Below are positions 55,491-63,584 of a stretch of DNA of 64,000 nucleotides, in pieces. A program made the translations under genes and the position numbers. Origin of the DNA: Bacillus_BD sp963787345 (lineage in GTDB: Bacteria; Bacillota; Bacilli; Bacillales; Cytobacillaceae); NCBI GenBank assembly GCA_963787345.1, contig CAWBCW010000011.1, positions 620,001 to 684,000 on the forward strand. Direction: 5' to 3'. Every line of letters begins with the position of its first letter. Positions within the stretch are counted from its first letter, which is position 1. Under the pieces are notes generated by a model. That model did no database searches. It saw only the letters and a list, made by a program, of their open reading frames with translations, and had not been told where the DNA came from.

Positions 55491-56645
55491 ATGAAGAGAG
55501 CATTTAAAACAGAAATTTTGTTAAGTGGTAAACAACGTGAAAAGGTTCATCAGCCGATAGGTGTTTGCCGTTATGTGTATAATTTATATCTTTCTACTGC
55601 ACAAGAACATTATGAAAAAACAAAAAAGCATATGTCAGGCTATGATTTTTCTAAATGGTTGAATAATGTCCATACAAAACAAAAAGATTTTTGGATAAAA
55701 GATGTATCAAGTAAAGCAGTTAAACAGTCTATCATGAATGGAGATCGAGCTTTTAAGAATTTCTTCAAAGGTTTGGCGAAGTTTCCAAAATTCAAAAAGA
55801 AGAAAAATCAAGATGTGAAGGCTTATTTTCCGAAGAATAACAAGACAGACTTGTTAGTTGAACGTCATCGAATTAAAATTCCGACACTTGGATGGGTTCA
55901 ATTAAAAGAATATGGCTACATTCCCTCAAATGTAAAGGTAACTAGTTGTACAGTATCTCAAAAAGCAGATCGATATTATGTTTCTGTTTTATGTGAAGTT
56001 GAAACAAAAGATAATATGCAGATTAACACACATGATGGGATCGGCATTGATCTAGGAATTAAAGATTTTGCTGTGTGTAGTCATCACAAAGCCTTTGAAA
56101 ATGTCAATAAGACACAAAAGGTAAAGAAATTAGAAAAGAAATTAAAACGACAACAACGCAAGTTAAGTCGTAGTTACGAACAAAATAAAAATCGAAAGAG
56201 AGGTGAGTTCTGCGCTAAAAACAGGCAGAAGCAACTTGTAAAAGTTCAAAAACTGCACGCTAGACTAGCCAATATCCGACATGAATATGTTCGATCTGTG
56301 GTGAATCAGTTGGTGAAAACCAAGCCAACATCTATCACAATCGAAGATTTAAACGTAAAAGGCATGATGAAAAATCGGCATTTATCCAAGGCAGTGGCCG
56401 GGCAGAACTTTTATTATTTTAAAGAATGGCTCAGGGCTAAGTGTAAGCAGTACGGCATTGAACTAAGACAAGTAGACCGCTTCTATCCATCTTCTAAGCT
56501 ATGTTCTTGCTGTGGCCATAAAAAAGTCCAACTCAGCTTATCAGAGCGGATCTTTAGATGTGATACTTGTGATGCAGAATTAGATCGGGATTTCAATGCC
56601 AGTTTAAATCTAAAACATGCAACTGAATATACAGTATTAACCTAA
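55491..56645 (+). CDS. tnpB: TnpB, RNA-guided nuclease of an IS200/IS605-type element
   Basis: 384 residues, apparently intact. The RuvC triad is complete: D187 (GIDLGIKDFAV), E285 (ITIEDLNVKGM) and D367 (ELDRDFNASLNL). A zinc finger with two CxxC pairs (CSCCGHKK and CDTCDAE) lies between the last two. An N-terminal HTH_OrfB domain begins MKRAFKTEILLSGKQREKVH. No tnpA is nearby, so the element depends on a helper or is immobile. GTAAGGAGGGGG precedes ATG 55491. Likely guided by RNA from its 3' region. Confidence 0.9.
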   Translation: MKRAFKTEILLSGKQREKVHQPIGVCRYVYNLYLSTAQEHYEKTKKHMSGYDFSKWLNNVHTKQKDFWIKDVSSKAVKQSIMNGDRAFKNFFKGLAKFPKFKKKKNQDVKAYFPKNNKTDLLVERHRIKIPTLGWVQLKEYGYIPSNVKVTSCTVSQKADRYYVSVLCEVETKDNMQINTHDGIGIDLGIKDFAVCSHHKAFENVNKTQKVKKLEKKLKRQQRKLSRSYEQNKNRKRGEFCAKNRQKQLVKVQKLHARLANIRHEYVRSVVNQLVKTKPTSITIEDLNVKGMMKNRHLSKAVAGQNFYYFKEWLRAKCKQYGIELRQVDRFYPSSKLCSCCGHKKVQLSLSERIFRCDTCDAELDRDFNASLNLKHATEYTVLT

Positions 56646-56780
56646 CTAGTCTGTATATATGTAGGGTGGGCTACATCCGAATTTACGCTTGTGGAGTGTT
56701 ATACCAACTGTAGTAGCGAGCTTTTGGCGAGACAGGACACGTAGAAGCAAGAAACTGTCTAGCGTAGATGAATGAGTACA
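56646..56780 (+). ncRNA. Candidate omega RNA / right end of the first TnpB element
   Basis: Noncoding sequence just after tnpB with local helices: GTAG/CTAC near 56660-56675 and TCTA-GCG-TAGA at 56758-56768. The 12 bases AAACTGTCTAGC (56752-56763) recur exactly in the tail of the second TnpB element (63808-63819). TnpB guide RNAs normally come from this position; the exact ends are inferred. The right end is near 56780, where prolyl-hydroxylase sequence begins. Confidence 0.5.
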
Positions 56781-56781
56781 T

Positions 56782-57036
56782 TTGTCTATGTTTTTAGTAG
56801 CAGGACAGCGGATTGCTACTATTCTCATTTATTTAAATAATGTGAGTGAGGGCGGGGAAACGATTTTTCCGAAAATAAATTTGCAAATCTCTCCGAAAAA
56901 AGGGTCTGCTCTTTATTTTCATTATGGAAACCAAAAAGGACAAACCGATCGTCTATCGTTACACTCAAGCGTACCTATCATTAATGGTGAAAAATGGGTT
57001 GCGACAAAATGGATCCGTCAAGGAAAAATATATTAA
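56782..57036 (+). pseudogene. Prolyl 4-hydroxylase-type 2OG-Fe(II) oxygenase, C-terminal remnant
   Basis: GQRIATILIYLNNVSEGGET, then FPKINLQISPKKGSALYFHY and GEKWVATKWIRQ, match the last 80 residues of bacterial P4H-type oxygenases. The distal histidine (SLHSSVP) and the 2OG-binding lysine (GEKW) are kept, but the HxD half and the N-terminus are absent. No matching 5' part lies on the other side of the TnpB element, so the gene was truncated rather than merely interrupted. Confidence 0.75.
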
Positions 57037-57141
57037 GTGGGATGAGCGGAACGAGGGGACAGTTTTTCCTAGTAGATCAATTTCATTAGAATCAATGGCT
57101 GGGTCAAGGAATCTTCCGTTCCTTTGTCTCGTTTTCTATTT

Positions 57142-57169
57142 GACCTCATTGCAACAATGCATTGAGGTC
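57142..57169 (-). terminator. Hairpin at the nsrR 3' end
   Basis: GACCTCATTGCA (57142-57153) pairs with TGCATTGAGGTC (57158-57169) with one mismatch, overlapping the nsrR stop codon. The T run is weak. Confidence 0.5.
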
Positions 57170-57577
57170 ATCTTTATTTTGAATGAGATCTTCTAATGTG
57201 TATTGTTTTAATACAGTGATAAATGCTTGGAGAGCATCGTTAAGGATATGTTTTAGTTTACAAGCGGGGGTTATCACGCAATAATTTTTTCCTTGTGCAA
57301 AACACTCAACAATATTAAAATCTTCTTCTGTTTTTGAAACAACTTCACCGATATTAATATTTTGCGGTTCCTTCGCTAGTCTTATCCCGCCATTTCGTCC
57401 TCTTATCGTTTCAATATAGCCGAGCTTCCCTAAATCATGAGTAATTTTCATCAAATGATTTTTGGAAATTTCATAGCTGTCGGCAATTTCTTTAATGGTC
57501 GCTAATTCATTTTCATTCTTTAAGGCTAAATAGATTAATACCCTAAGAGAATAATCTGAGTAATTGGTTAACCTCAT
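57146..57577 (-). CDS. nsrR: Nitric-oxide-sensing repressor NsrR
   Basis: 143 residues of the Rrf2 family. The winged helix (MRLTNYSDYSLRVLIYLAL, SKNHLMKITHDLGKLGYI) is followed by three cysteines in CFAQGKNYC and ITPACKLK, the iron-sulfur cluster ligands destroyed by NO. Divergent from hmp with a palindromic site between them, the classic target arrangement. Confidence 0.92.
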   Translation of the reverse strand: MRLTNYSDYSLRVLIYLALKNENELATIKEIADSYEISKNHLMKITHDLGKLGYIETIRGRNGGIRLAKEPQNINIGEVVSKTEEDFNIVECFAQGKNYCVITPACKLKHILNDALQAFITVLKQYTLEDLIQNKDDLNALLQ

Positions 57578-57655
57578 TTTTAAAACTCCTTCTCAATCGA
57601 GATCCATTTTATTATAACACTTAAGGATATTTAATGAAATTGTGACAACTTTATG

Positions 57656-57680
57656 AAAGATGTATTTAAAATATATCTTT
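57656..57680. promoter_or_regulatory. NsrR-type palindrome in the nsrR-hmp interval
   Basis: AAAGATGTATTT and AAATATATCTTT form a 25-bp imperfect palindrome (one mismatch per 12-base arm) around A57668. An inverted copy of a single arm with one change lies at 57717-57728, close to the hmp ribosome site. Binding by NsrR is inferred from context and similarity to known sites. Confidence 0.65.
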
Positions 57681-57755
57681 ATTGCCACTGTTGCTATATT
57701 ATTAAAGGTGTAAACGAAATGCATCTTTAATAAAAAGGAAAAGGGTGGATGGGCG

Positions 57756-58976
57756 ATGTTAAGTGAAAAAACAATTGAAATTGTAAAAAGTACGGTTCCT
57801 GTTTTAGAAAAATACGGAAAAGATATTACAACCCGTTTCTATCAACGAATGTTTAGCAATCATCCAGAACTATTAAATGTATTTAACCATGCAAATCAAA
57901 AGCAAGGGAGACAACAAACCGCATTAGCAAATACCGTTTATGCAGCTGCAGCAAATATTGATAATTTAGCAGCGATTATTCCAGTCGTAAAACAAATTGG
58001 AACAAAACATAGAGCGTTAGGAATCACACCTGAGCAATATCCAATTGTAGGTGAAAACTTACTCGCAGCAATTAAAGATGTTCTAGGGGATGCAGCTACT
58101 GATGATATCATCAATGCGTGGGCAGAGGCTTATGGAGTGATTGCGGATGCATTCATTGGAATTGAGCAAGAGATGTATGAAGAAGCGGAAGGACAACCTG
58201 GCGGATGGGCTGGATTTAGAAATTTTATTGTTGACAAGAAGGTAAAAGAAAGCGATGTCATTACTTCCTTCTATTTAAAACCAGAAGATGGAGAGGCGAT
58301 CGCATCCTATCAAGCTGGTCAGTATATTACTGTAAAAGTAAAACCAGAAAACGAAAAATATACGAGTCTACGTCACTATAGTTTGTCAGACGCATCAGGA
58401 AAAGACTACTATCGAATTAGTGTAAAACAGGAAGAAAAGGGAGTTGTTTCTAATTATCTTCACAACGAAGTCAATGAAGGAGACAAGATTCTAGTAAGCG
58501 CACCAGCAGGAGAATTTGTACTTGATGAAAAAGCTACACCTGTTGTCTTAATAAGTGGTGGTGTAGGTTTAACTCCAATGGTAAGTATGTTAAAAACGAT
58601 TGTTGAAAAACAGCCAGAAAGAGAAGTAACTTTTATTCATGGCGCTTTAAATAGTGACGTCCATGCTTTAAAAGAAGAAGTAACAGAAGTGGCTAGTAAA
58701 CACGAAAATGTGAAGAGCTATACAGCTTATTCTGCTCCTACTGGAAGTGATCGTGAAGCTAAGGAATATGATAAAGAAGGATTTGTAGATTTGGAATGGT
58801 TACAATCCATTATTAACAATCATGGAGCAGCCGATTTCTATTTCTGTGGTCCTGTTCCATTCATGAAATCAATAAATCGTATCCTGAAAGAATGGGGAGT
58901 ATCAACAGATAAGATTCATTATGAATTCTTTGGTCCAGCCGGAACACTTGAGGAAGAAGCGATAACAACTGCATAA
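57756..58976 (+). CDS. hmp: Flavohemoglobin, nitric oxide dioxygenase
   Basis: 406 residues. Converts NO and oxygen to nitrate using NAD(P)H. The globin domain (1-140) is followed by the FAD domain with RHYSLSD and the NAD domain with SGGVGLTPMVSML and FYFCGPVPFM; the C-terminus is EFFGPAGTL. Complete. Divergent from nsrR and probably repressed by it. AAAGGGTGG lies upstream of the start. Confidence 0.97.
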   Translation: MLSEKTIEIVKSTVPVLEKYGKDITTRFYQRMFSNHPELLNVFNHANQKQGRQQTALANTVYAAAANIDNLAAIIPVVKQIGTKHRALGITPEQYPIVGENLLAAIKDVLGDAATDDIINAWAEAYGVIADAFIGIEQEMYEEAEGQPGGWAGFRNFIVDKKVKESDVITSFYLKPEDGEAIASYQAGQYITVKVKPENEKYTSLRHYSLSDASGKDYYRISVKQEEKGVVSNYLHNEVNEGDKILVSAPAGEFVLDEKATPVVLISGGVGLTPMVSMLKTIVEKQPEREVTFIHGALNSDVHALKEEVTEVASKHENVKSYTAYSAPTGSDREAKEYDKEGFVDLEWLQSIINNHGAADFYFCGPVPFMKSINRILKEWGVSTDKIHYEFFGPAGTLEEEAITTA

Positions 58977-58987
58977 AAGTTCGGACT

Positions 58988-59033
58988 AGGTTCCAGGTAT
59001 TATCCAAAAGGGATAGTGCCTGGAACCTTTTAT
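58988..59033 (+). terminator. Terminator after hmp
   Basis: AGGTTCCAGGTATTATCC (from 58988) pairs with GGATAGTGCCTGGAACCT, then a T-rich tail. Confidence 0.85.
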
Positions 59034-59177
59034 ATTATTAGAGAAAACGTGATCTTAATCAATTAACACTAATAATTATTCTAATATAATAATAGAAAAT
59101 GATGCATTAAATATATTATTATTCTTATATAATAATGGTGATTGAACAAGTTTTCGGGTTCTGGAAGATAGGAGTAT

Positions 59178-59487
59178 ATGATGATCACTTCAAAAAGTCG
59201 TTTAAAACGAATCGAGGAAGAAAAAAGAGAATTGCGGGAAAAATTTCTATAATTATTCGTCAAGTGGAAGAAGATGTAGGCAAGGTCATCGAAAAAATTG
59301 ACATGCAAAAAGAAGACTCTCAAGATGTGATGAGTGAAATAAACGATACAGCAGTCCTTTCGATGAAGTGAAAGATTTGATCCTATTACATATTCGAGAG
59401 GCAAGCAAGGTTGATGGGAAGTTAGAAGAAACGATTCATTAACTAGCCGTATTAGATAAAAATGTAAGTTCAATAAAGGAATCATGA
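59178..59487 (+). pseudogene. Degraded small gene of unknown function
   Basis: ATG 59178/59181 follows a GGAG site and reads MITSKSRLKRIEEEKREL before a stop. The following sequence continues as coding-like segments in other frames (RQVEEDVGKVIEKIDMQK; then DEVKDLILLHIREASK; then a stop and LAVLDKNVSSIKES). The charged helical pattern suggests a former coiled-coil or signalling protein, but I recognise no family. At least three disruptions. Confidence 0.4.
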
Positions 59488-59495
59488 TTAAAAGA

Positions 59496-59540
59496 AGGAC
59501 CTCTCAAACGAGCATGACTTAACGAGTTTGAGAGGTCCTA
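59496..59540. terminator. Terminator between the degraded gene and narI remnant
   Basis: AGGACCTCTCAAAC (59496-59509) pairs perfectly with GTTTGAGAGGTCCT (59526-59539). Confidence 0.75.
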
Positions 59541-59561
59541 ATCTTTCTATTTATGTTAGGT

Positions 59562-59766
59562 TTATATTTTCCTTTGTTTTGGTTCACGTTTACGATAAAC
59601 AACATGACTTCTTGATAAATACCGTAGCGGAACGCTAAATACATGAACAAGTCGTGTAAACGGCCATATACATGCTGCAAGCATATGGAGCTTAAACCAG
59701 ATCGGAACGGTTTCAAGTAAGCTTGCATCAGGTCTGAACGTCAAGATGCCTCTTAACCATGGCCCG
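59562..59766 (-). pseudogene. narI: Nitrate reductase gamma subunit NarI, C-terminal remnant
   Basis: GPWLRGILTFRPDASLLETV, then WPFTRLVHVFSVPLRYL and VVYRKRE, match the last 70 or so residues of the membrane cytochrome b subunit of respiratory nitrate reductase. The N-terminal membrane helices and most haem ligands are missing. It directly abuts the start of narG in a different frame, so about 6 kb of narG, narH, narJ and narI has been deleted. Confidence 0.85.
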
Positions 59767-60300
59767 AAGGAGAGAAGCCGACACTAGTTTGAGTGCTTCA
59801 TCCCAGTTGGCACGAACTAATCCGCCTTTGCCCCGTGCTTGTTTGTAAGCTCTAGCCTTTTCTGGATTTTCAACAATGCTTTTCCATGCGTCTAATGGAT
59901 TGGCATGTGTTTTAAGGGCTTCACGCCACATTTGAAGAAGTACACCGCGGATATACGGGTATTTCACGCGAAGCGGGCTATAAATATACCATGAAAAGCT
60001 AGCCCCACGAGGACAGCCGCGAGGTTCAAAGTCAGGCATATCAGGACCTGTTGATGGATAATCAAGCTGTTGCCCTTCCCAAGTGACAATTCCATCTTTT
60101 ACAAAAACATTCCAGCTGCAAGATCCGGTACAGTTTACTCCATGTGTGGAGCGAACAACTTTATCGTGTTGCCAGCGATTTCGATACGCTTGTTCCCAAT
60201 CACGGTTTTCGTATGTGGTTTGACTATGGTTATTCGATTGCTTTTCAATAGGAGTTAAATATTTTAAGCGATTACGTAATGGTGATCGTTTCTTTTTCAT
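59767..60300 (-). pseudogene. narG: Nitrate reductase alpha subunit NarG, N-terminal remnant
   Basis: About 175 residues of NarG followed by out-of-frame narI sequence. STHGVNCTGSCSWNVF and RGCPRGASFSWYIYSP carry the histidine and cysteines of the FS0 iron-sulfur cluster. Homology ends at DEALKLVSASLL; the molybdenum-cofactor domain is gone. The third of three ATGs (60300) is best spaced from GAGGGAG. An Fnr box lies upstream. Confidence 0.88.
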
Positions 60301-60393
60301 CATCATATCTCCCTCAAGTTATACTTTTATTAAAACTAGCGCCTGCTTTATCATCAGACACATTTATTTTTTGTTTTTCGTTTTCTTGTTTTT

Positions 60394-60437
60394 ACTGTAT
60401 CAATCTTAAAGAGGGAAAAACTGTGAAGTGGTTCACA
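60394..60437 (-). promoter_or_regulatory. Fnr-dependent promoter of the narG remnant
   Basis: TGTGA-AGTGGT-TCACA (60422-60437) is a perfect Fnr palindrome. On the minus strand TACAGT (60394-60399) sits where a -10 is expected if the box is centred near -41.5, the class II layout. It still points at the deleted narGHJI operon. Confidence 0.7.
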
Positions 60438-60480
60438 CTAGTGGAAGTTGTCATAATTCAGACAAAAAAACAAAAATAAA

Positions 60481-60507
60481 AAGGCTAACAAAATTCATGT
60501 TAGCCTT
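60481..60507 (-). terminator. Terminator after fnr
   Basis: AAGGCTAAC (60481-60489) pairs with GTTAGCCTT (60499-60507); in the minus direction it is followed by T-rich sequence. Confidence 0.8.
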
Positions 60508-60513
60508 TCAGAA

Positions 60514-61212
60514 TTATTCAATATTACAAAATACGGCTGGGCAGTTTTCACAACCGATTTCAGTTCTTAAGTATTCGAGGTCGTGGATCGTGATCATTCC
60601 TTTAGTAACAGAAATAATCCCTTCGCGTTTTAATGCATTTAAAGTTTTATTTGTACTTTCTCTTGAGGTTCCGCAGAAGTCTCCTAATTTTTGATTCGTT
60701 AATGGGAGATCAATTAGAATCCCGTCCTTTTTCTGTACGCCATAGCTGTTTGTCATCCGAATTAAGGTTGAGTATAAGGCTCCTTTTTTTCCGTTTAACA
60801 CAAGATCCCGAAATTTGGTTTGCGTCTTGCGGAAATGATCACTCATCCATTTCATAAATTCATAGGCTAAGGCACTGTTTTCGAACATCGTCTTTTCGAG
60901 TACATCTTTCTTGATAATCGCCATTTCTCCATCTTCCAATACCTTGGCACTTAACAGATATTTAGGGTTTTCCGTAAAAAGTGTTAGTTCTCCACAGATA
61001 TCATTTTCTCCACATATTCGCAATGTGAGGATCCGGCCATCAGCTGTAACTTTGCTTATTTGAACTTTACCAGAAAGAATTAAATATAATTCCTCCGCAT
61101 TCTCACCTTCATGGAATAAGTATTGATTTTTCTTTATAGGGGTCGTCCGGTCGGCAACCCGGACTAATTCCTTAATTTGGATTGCTTGTGTTGATTTTAA
61201 TGTATGAGGCAT
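60514..61212 (-). CDS. fnr: Anaerobic transcription regulator Fnr
   Basis: 232 residues of the CRP/FNR family. A cyclic-nucleotide-like domain precedes an HTH with LGDFCGTSRESTNKTLNAL. The C-terminal CENCPAVFC holds three cysteines, the Bacillus-type arrangement for the oxygen-sensitive 4Fe-4S cluster, unlike the N-terminal cysteines of E. coli FNR. Intact and preceded by AAAGGGGGA. Divergent from narK, as in B. subtilis where narK-fnr are neighbours. Confidence 0.94.
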   Translation of the reverse strand: MPHTLKSTQAIQIKELVRVADRTTPIKKNQYLFHEGENAEELYLILSGKVQISKVTADGRILTLRICGENDICGELTLFTENPKYLLSAKVLEDGEMAIIKKDVLEKTMFENSALAYEFMKWMSDHFRKTQTKFRDLVLNGKKGALYSTLIRMTNSYGVQKKDGILIDLPLTNQKLGDFCGTSRESTNKTLNALKREGIISVTKGMITIHDLEYLRTEIGCENCPAVFCNIE

Positions 61213-61290
61213 CGCTAATCCCCCTTTTTATGTGTTTCTTAAAACTCAAGCGTAATGAAATTGTGAATAAATGATGAATAAAAATAGAGG

Positions 61291-61334
61291 TGTGAACTAC
61301 TTCACATCATTAGTTTACCATTCTTTTTTACGAT
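61291..61334 (+). promoter_or_regulatory. Fnr-dependent promoter of narK
   Basis: TGTGA-ACTACT-TCACA (61291-61306) is a perfect Fnr palindrome. TACGAT at 61329-61334 is placed as the -10 of a class II promoter reading toward narK. The same box could influence fnr on the other strand. Confidence 0.7.
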
Positions 61335-61409
61335 ATGGATGAAAGAAATTGAAAATCTACAAAAAAGACAAAAATCAACTGGAAGAAAAGTTGAAAGGGG
61401 AGAGGTAAA

Positions 61410-61765
61410 ATGAAAAAGAATGCATTACAGCTACCGTTGCAAACATTTACACTCGTAGTCGGATTTATGGTATGGGTGATTTTATCGGGCTTAATTTCTT
61501 ACATTAAGAAAGATATCACCTTAACAACAAACCAATTAACGCTTGTAACAGCTGTACCCGTCATTCTAGGCTCAGTCTTAAGAGTGCCAGATTGGGTATT
61601 GGACGAACCGATATGGAGCAAGAACAGTAAGTTTAATTAGTTTTATTATCTTATTATTTCCGATTTTTTATCTTAGTTTTGCAGACTCATTTTTTGATTT
61701 AATCTTTGGCGGTCTATTTATTGGGATTAGCGGGGCGATTTTTTCTGCTGGTGTAACCGCTTTAC
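61410..61765 (+). pseudogene. narK: Nitrate/nitrite transporter NarK, N-terminal remnant with frameshift
   Basis: LQLPLQTFTLVVGFMVWVIL and LVTAVPVILGSVLRVP match NarK. An extra G at 61590 shifts the frame; without it the reading continues IGYWTNRYGARTVSLISF and then FGGLFIGISGAIFSAGVTAL. Homology stops at TTTAC (61761-61765), where foreign sequence begins. About the first 118 of some 395 residues remain. The gene resumes at 63897. Confidence 0.85.
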
Positions 61766-62235
61766 TGTTGGTAGGGGATAAATACCAGATGTGAATACTA
61801 AACGAGAATTAGGTATCTAGGATATCTTCAATCTTAAGGACTGTTTATCGTTTAAGGTGATCGAGTTGTTAGTTCGCGAAATATTATCCGGAAAAGCATA
61901 TAGTCCGAATACTAGAGACATGGTTTTAGTCAATGTTTATGGAATGGGAAAAGTTCGCATATCCTTCGTTCGAGGAAGGTCTAAATCTTTTTAGAACCTC
62001 CCATTTCTATGGGAAGGGTTTCAGAGGTTTAGACTTTATCATTCCCCTGTACCAGACTCCTTGCTAAATCAATTTGAGGATGGAGCCAATGAGTAGGTGT
62101 CAGTTGTTTGTCTACCTCATTTTGGCTGTTTTAAGTCCTATTCTTTAAATTTCTTATTGAATAATATTTCCTTTAAATGTATGATTAAAGTATCAAAAGA
62201 GAACTAATGTTCTGGTTAAAAAGGTGGTGAAAACT
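61766..62235 (+). other. Noncoding, strongly structured left part of the second TnpB element
   Basis: 470 bp with no convincing gene. A compound hairpin spans 61979-62034 (9-bp outer stem; inner TCCCAT/ATGGGA helix with a TTCT loop). A second hairpin at 62085-62126 is followed by TGTTTT. An open frame at 61858-61992 (45 codons, reading VREILSGKAYSPNTRDMVLV) is not recognised. It starts right after TTTAC, a typical IS200/IS605 left target. Confidence 0.5.
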
Positions 62236-63584
62236 ATGTCTCGAAAAAAGCCAATTAAGGTTTTTAGAAAAAAAAAGAAATCAAATAATATTCAACGTTT
62301 TACTCAAATTCAGAATCTCGGTGGCAATCGTCTTACGGCTAAAGAATTTAGAATCCTAAAAAGGATGACGCATAGTTCAAAGGCGTTGCGAAATGTTGGA
62401 TTTTATACGATTAAGAAGAGTTATTGAGAGAATGGTAGAAATTGCAACTGCTAAAGAAATTGATGATGCTATGAAAGCTGATATTAATTATTGGGGTGTT
62501 CAATCAAATTCCGTTCAAGCCATTCGCCGTTCGCTACTCGAAGAAGTGAATAGCTTTTTTAAAGCACTTGAATCATGGAAAGAGAAACCCTGAAAAATTC
62601 ACAGGTCGTCCTAAGTTTCCGAAATACTTACATAAAGAAGAAAAACGTATCATCGAAATCTACCAAGTACCGAAGGTAGATAAAAATGGATATTGGACTA
62701 TTCCAATGAATGCTAAATTTCAAGAAACGTTTTGGTGCAATAAAAATTCGTATGCCTAAAAATTTATTAAACAAAAAGATTTCCTACATCGAAATCATAC
62801 CAAAACAAAAAGGTCGGTTCTTTGAGGTGCATTACACTTATGAAGTGCAAGTAGCTCAAATGAAAAAGCAACCTACGACAACTACAAACGCTTTGAGTAT
62901 TGATTTAGGTGTAGATAATCTTATGAGCTGTGCAACAAATAATGGAGATGCTTTTTTAATTGATGGTCTTGATTTAAAATCAATAAACCAATATTTCAAT
63001 AAAGCAGATTAGGAAACTACAAGAGAAAAATATTGAAAATGGTATTTCAAAACGTGTTGTTACAAATAAACAAGCTAAACTTTGGATGAAACGAGAAAGA
63101 CAAATAAATGGATATATCTCACAAGCTGTAGGTTTGCTTTTCAAAAAAGTAAAAGAATTGAATATCGACACGATTGTTGTTGGTTATAACGCTGGTTGGA
63201 AACAAGAATCTGATTTGGGCAAAAAGAACAATCAAAATTTCGTTCAAATTCCATTCTCAAAACTAATTTCTGCGATTGAAAATAAATGTCTAAAAGAAGG
63301 TATTCGTTTTATAAAACAAGAAGAAAGTTATACTTCAAAAGCTAGTTTCCTAGATCGAGATGAAATACCTGTTTGGTCGAAAAGTGATAAAAAAACATAT
63401 CGTTTCAGTGGCAAACGAATTACTCGTGGAACTGTACCGTTGTAAAAATGGAAAACAGATTCATGCAGATATTAATGGTGCATTAAATATTTTAAGAAAA
63501 TCAGAAGTTGTAGAATTGCCCATAAATTTAAAAATAAAAAATCCAATTAAATTTCAAGTTCAAAAACGTAAAGCTGTTGCCTAG
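62236..63584 (+). pseudogene. tnpB: TnpB pseudogene with about five frameshifts
   Basis: Read across frames, the sequence gives a full OrfB/TnpB-like protein. The order of segments is MSRKKPIKVFRKKK, MVEIATAKEIDDAMKAD, KFTGRPKFPKYLHKEE, KKRFGAIKIRMP, SIDLGVDNLMSCATNNG, TIVVGYNAGWKQES and ADINGALNILRKS. Frame breaks lie near 62425, 62590, 62730, 63005 and 63430. The second RuvC acidic position reads VVGYNAGWK rather than an E-D-L motif, as in a distinct TnpB lineage. Unlike the first TnpB it cannot make protein. Confidence 0.85.

Noticed and set aside
55279..55503. Longer 74-codon form of the ribbon-helix-helix gene
   Set aside because: The extra N-terminal residues run through the inverted repeat and the tnpB ribosome site and look non-coding; TTG 55425 has a good ribosome site.
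59081..59485. 134-codon minus-strand frame rich in I, L, F and Y
   Set aside because: Runs through a very AT-rich promoter-like region and opposite the degraded gene; no ribosome site and no recognisable membrane-protein pattern.
59519..59728. 69-codon minus-strand frame ending RKIRTSQTR
   Set aside because: Overlaps the narI remnant in another frame; only the 59562-59766 frame matches NarI.
60070..60258. 62-codon plus-strand frame opposite narG
   Set aside because: It is the complement of the conserved NarG iron-sulfur region.
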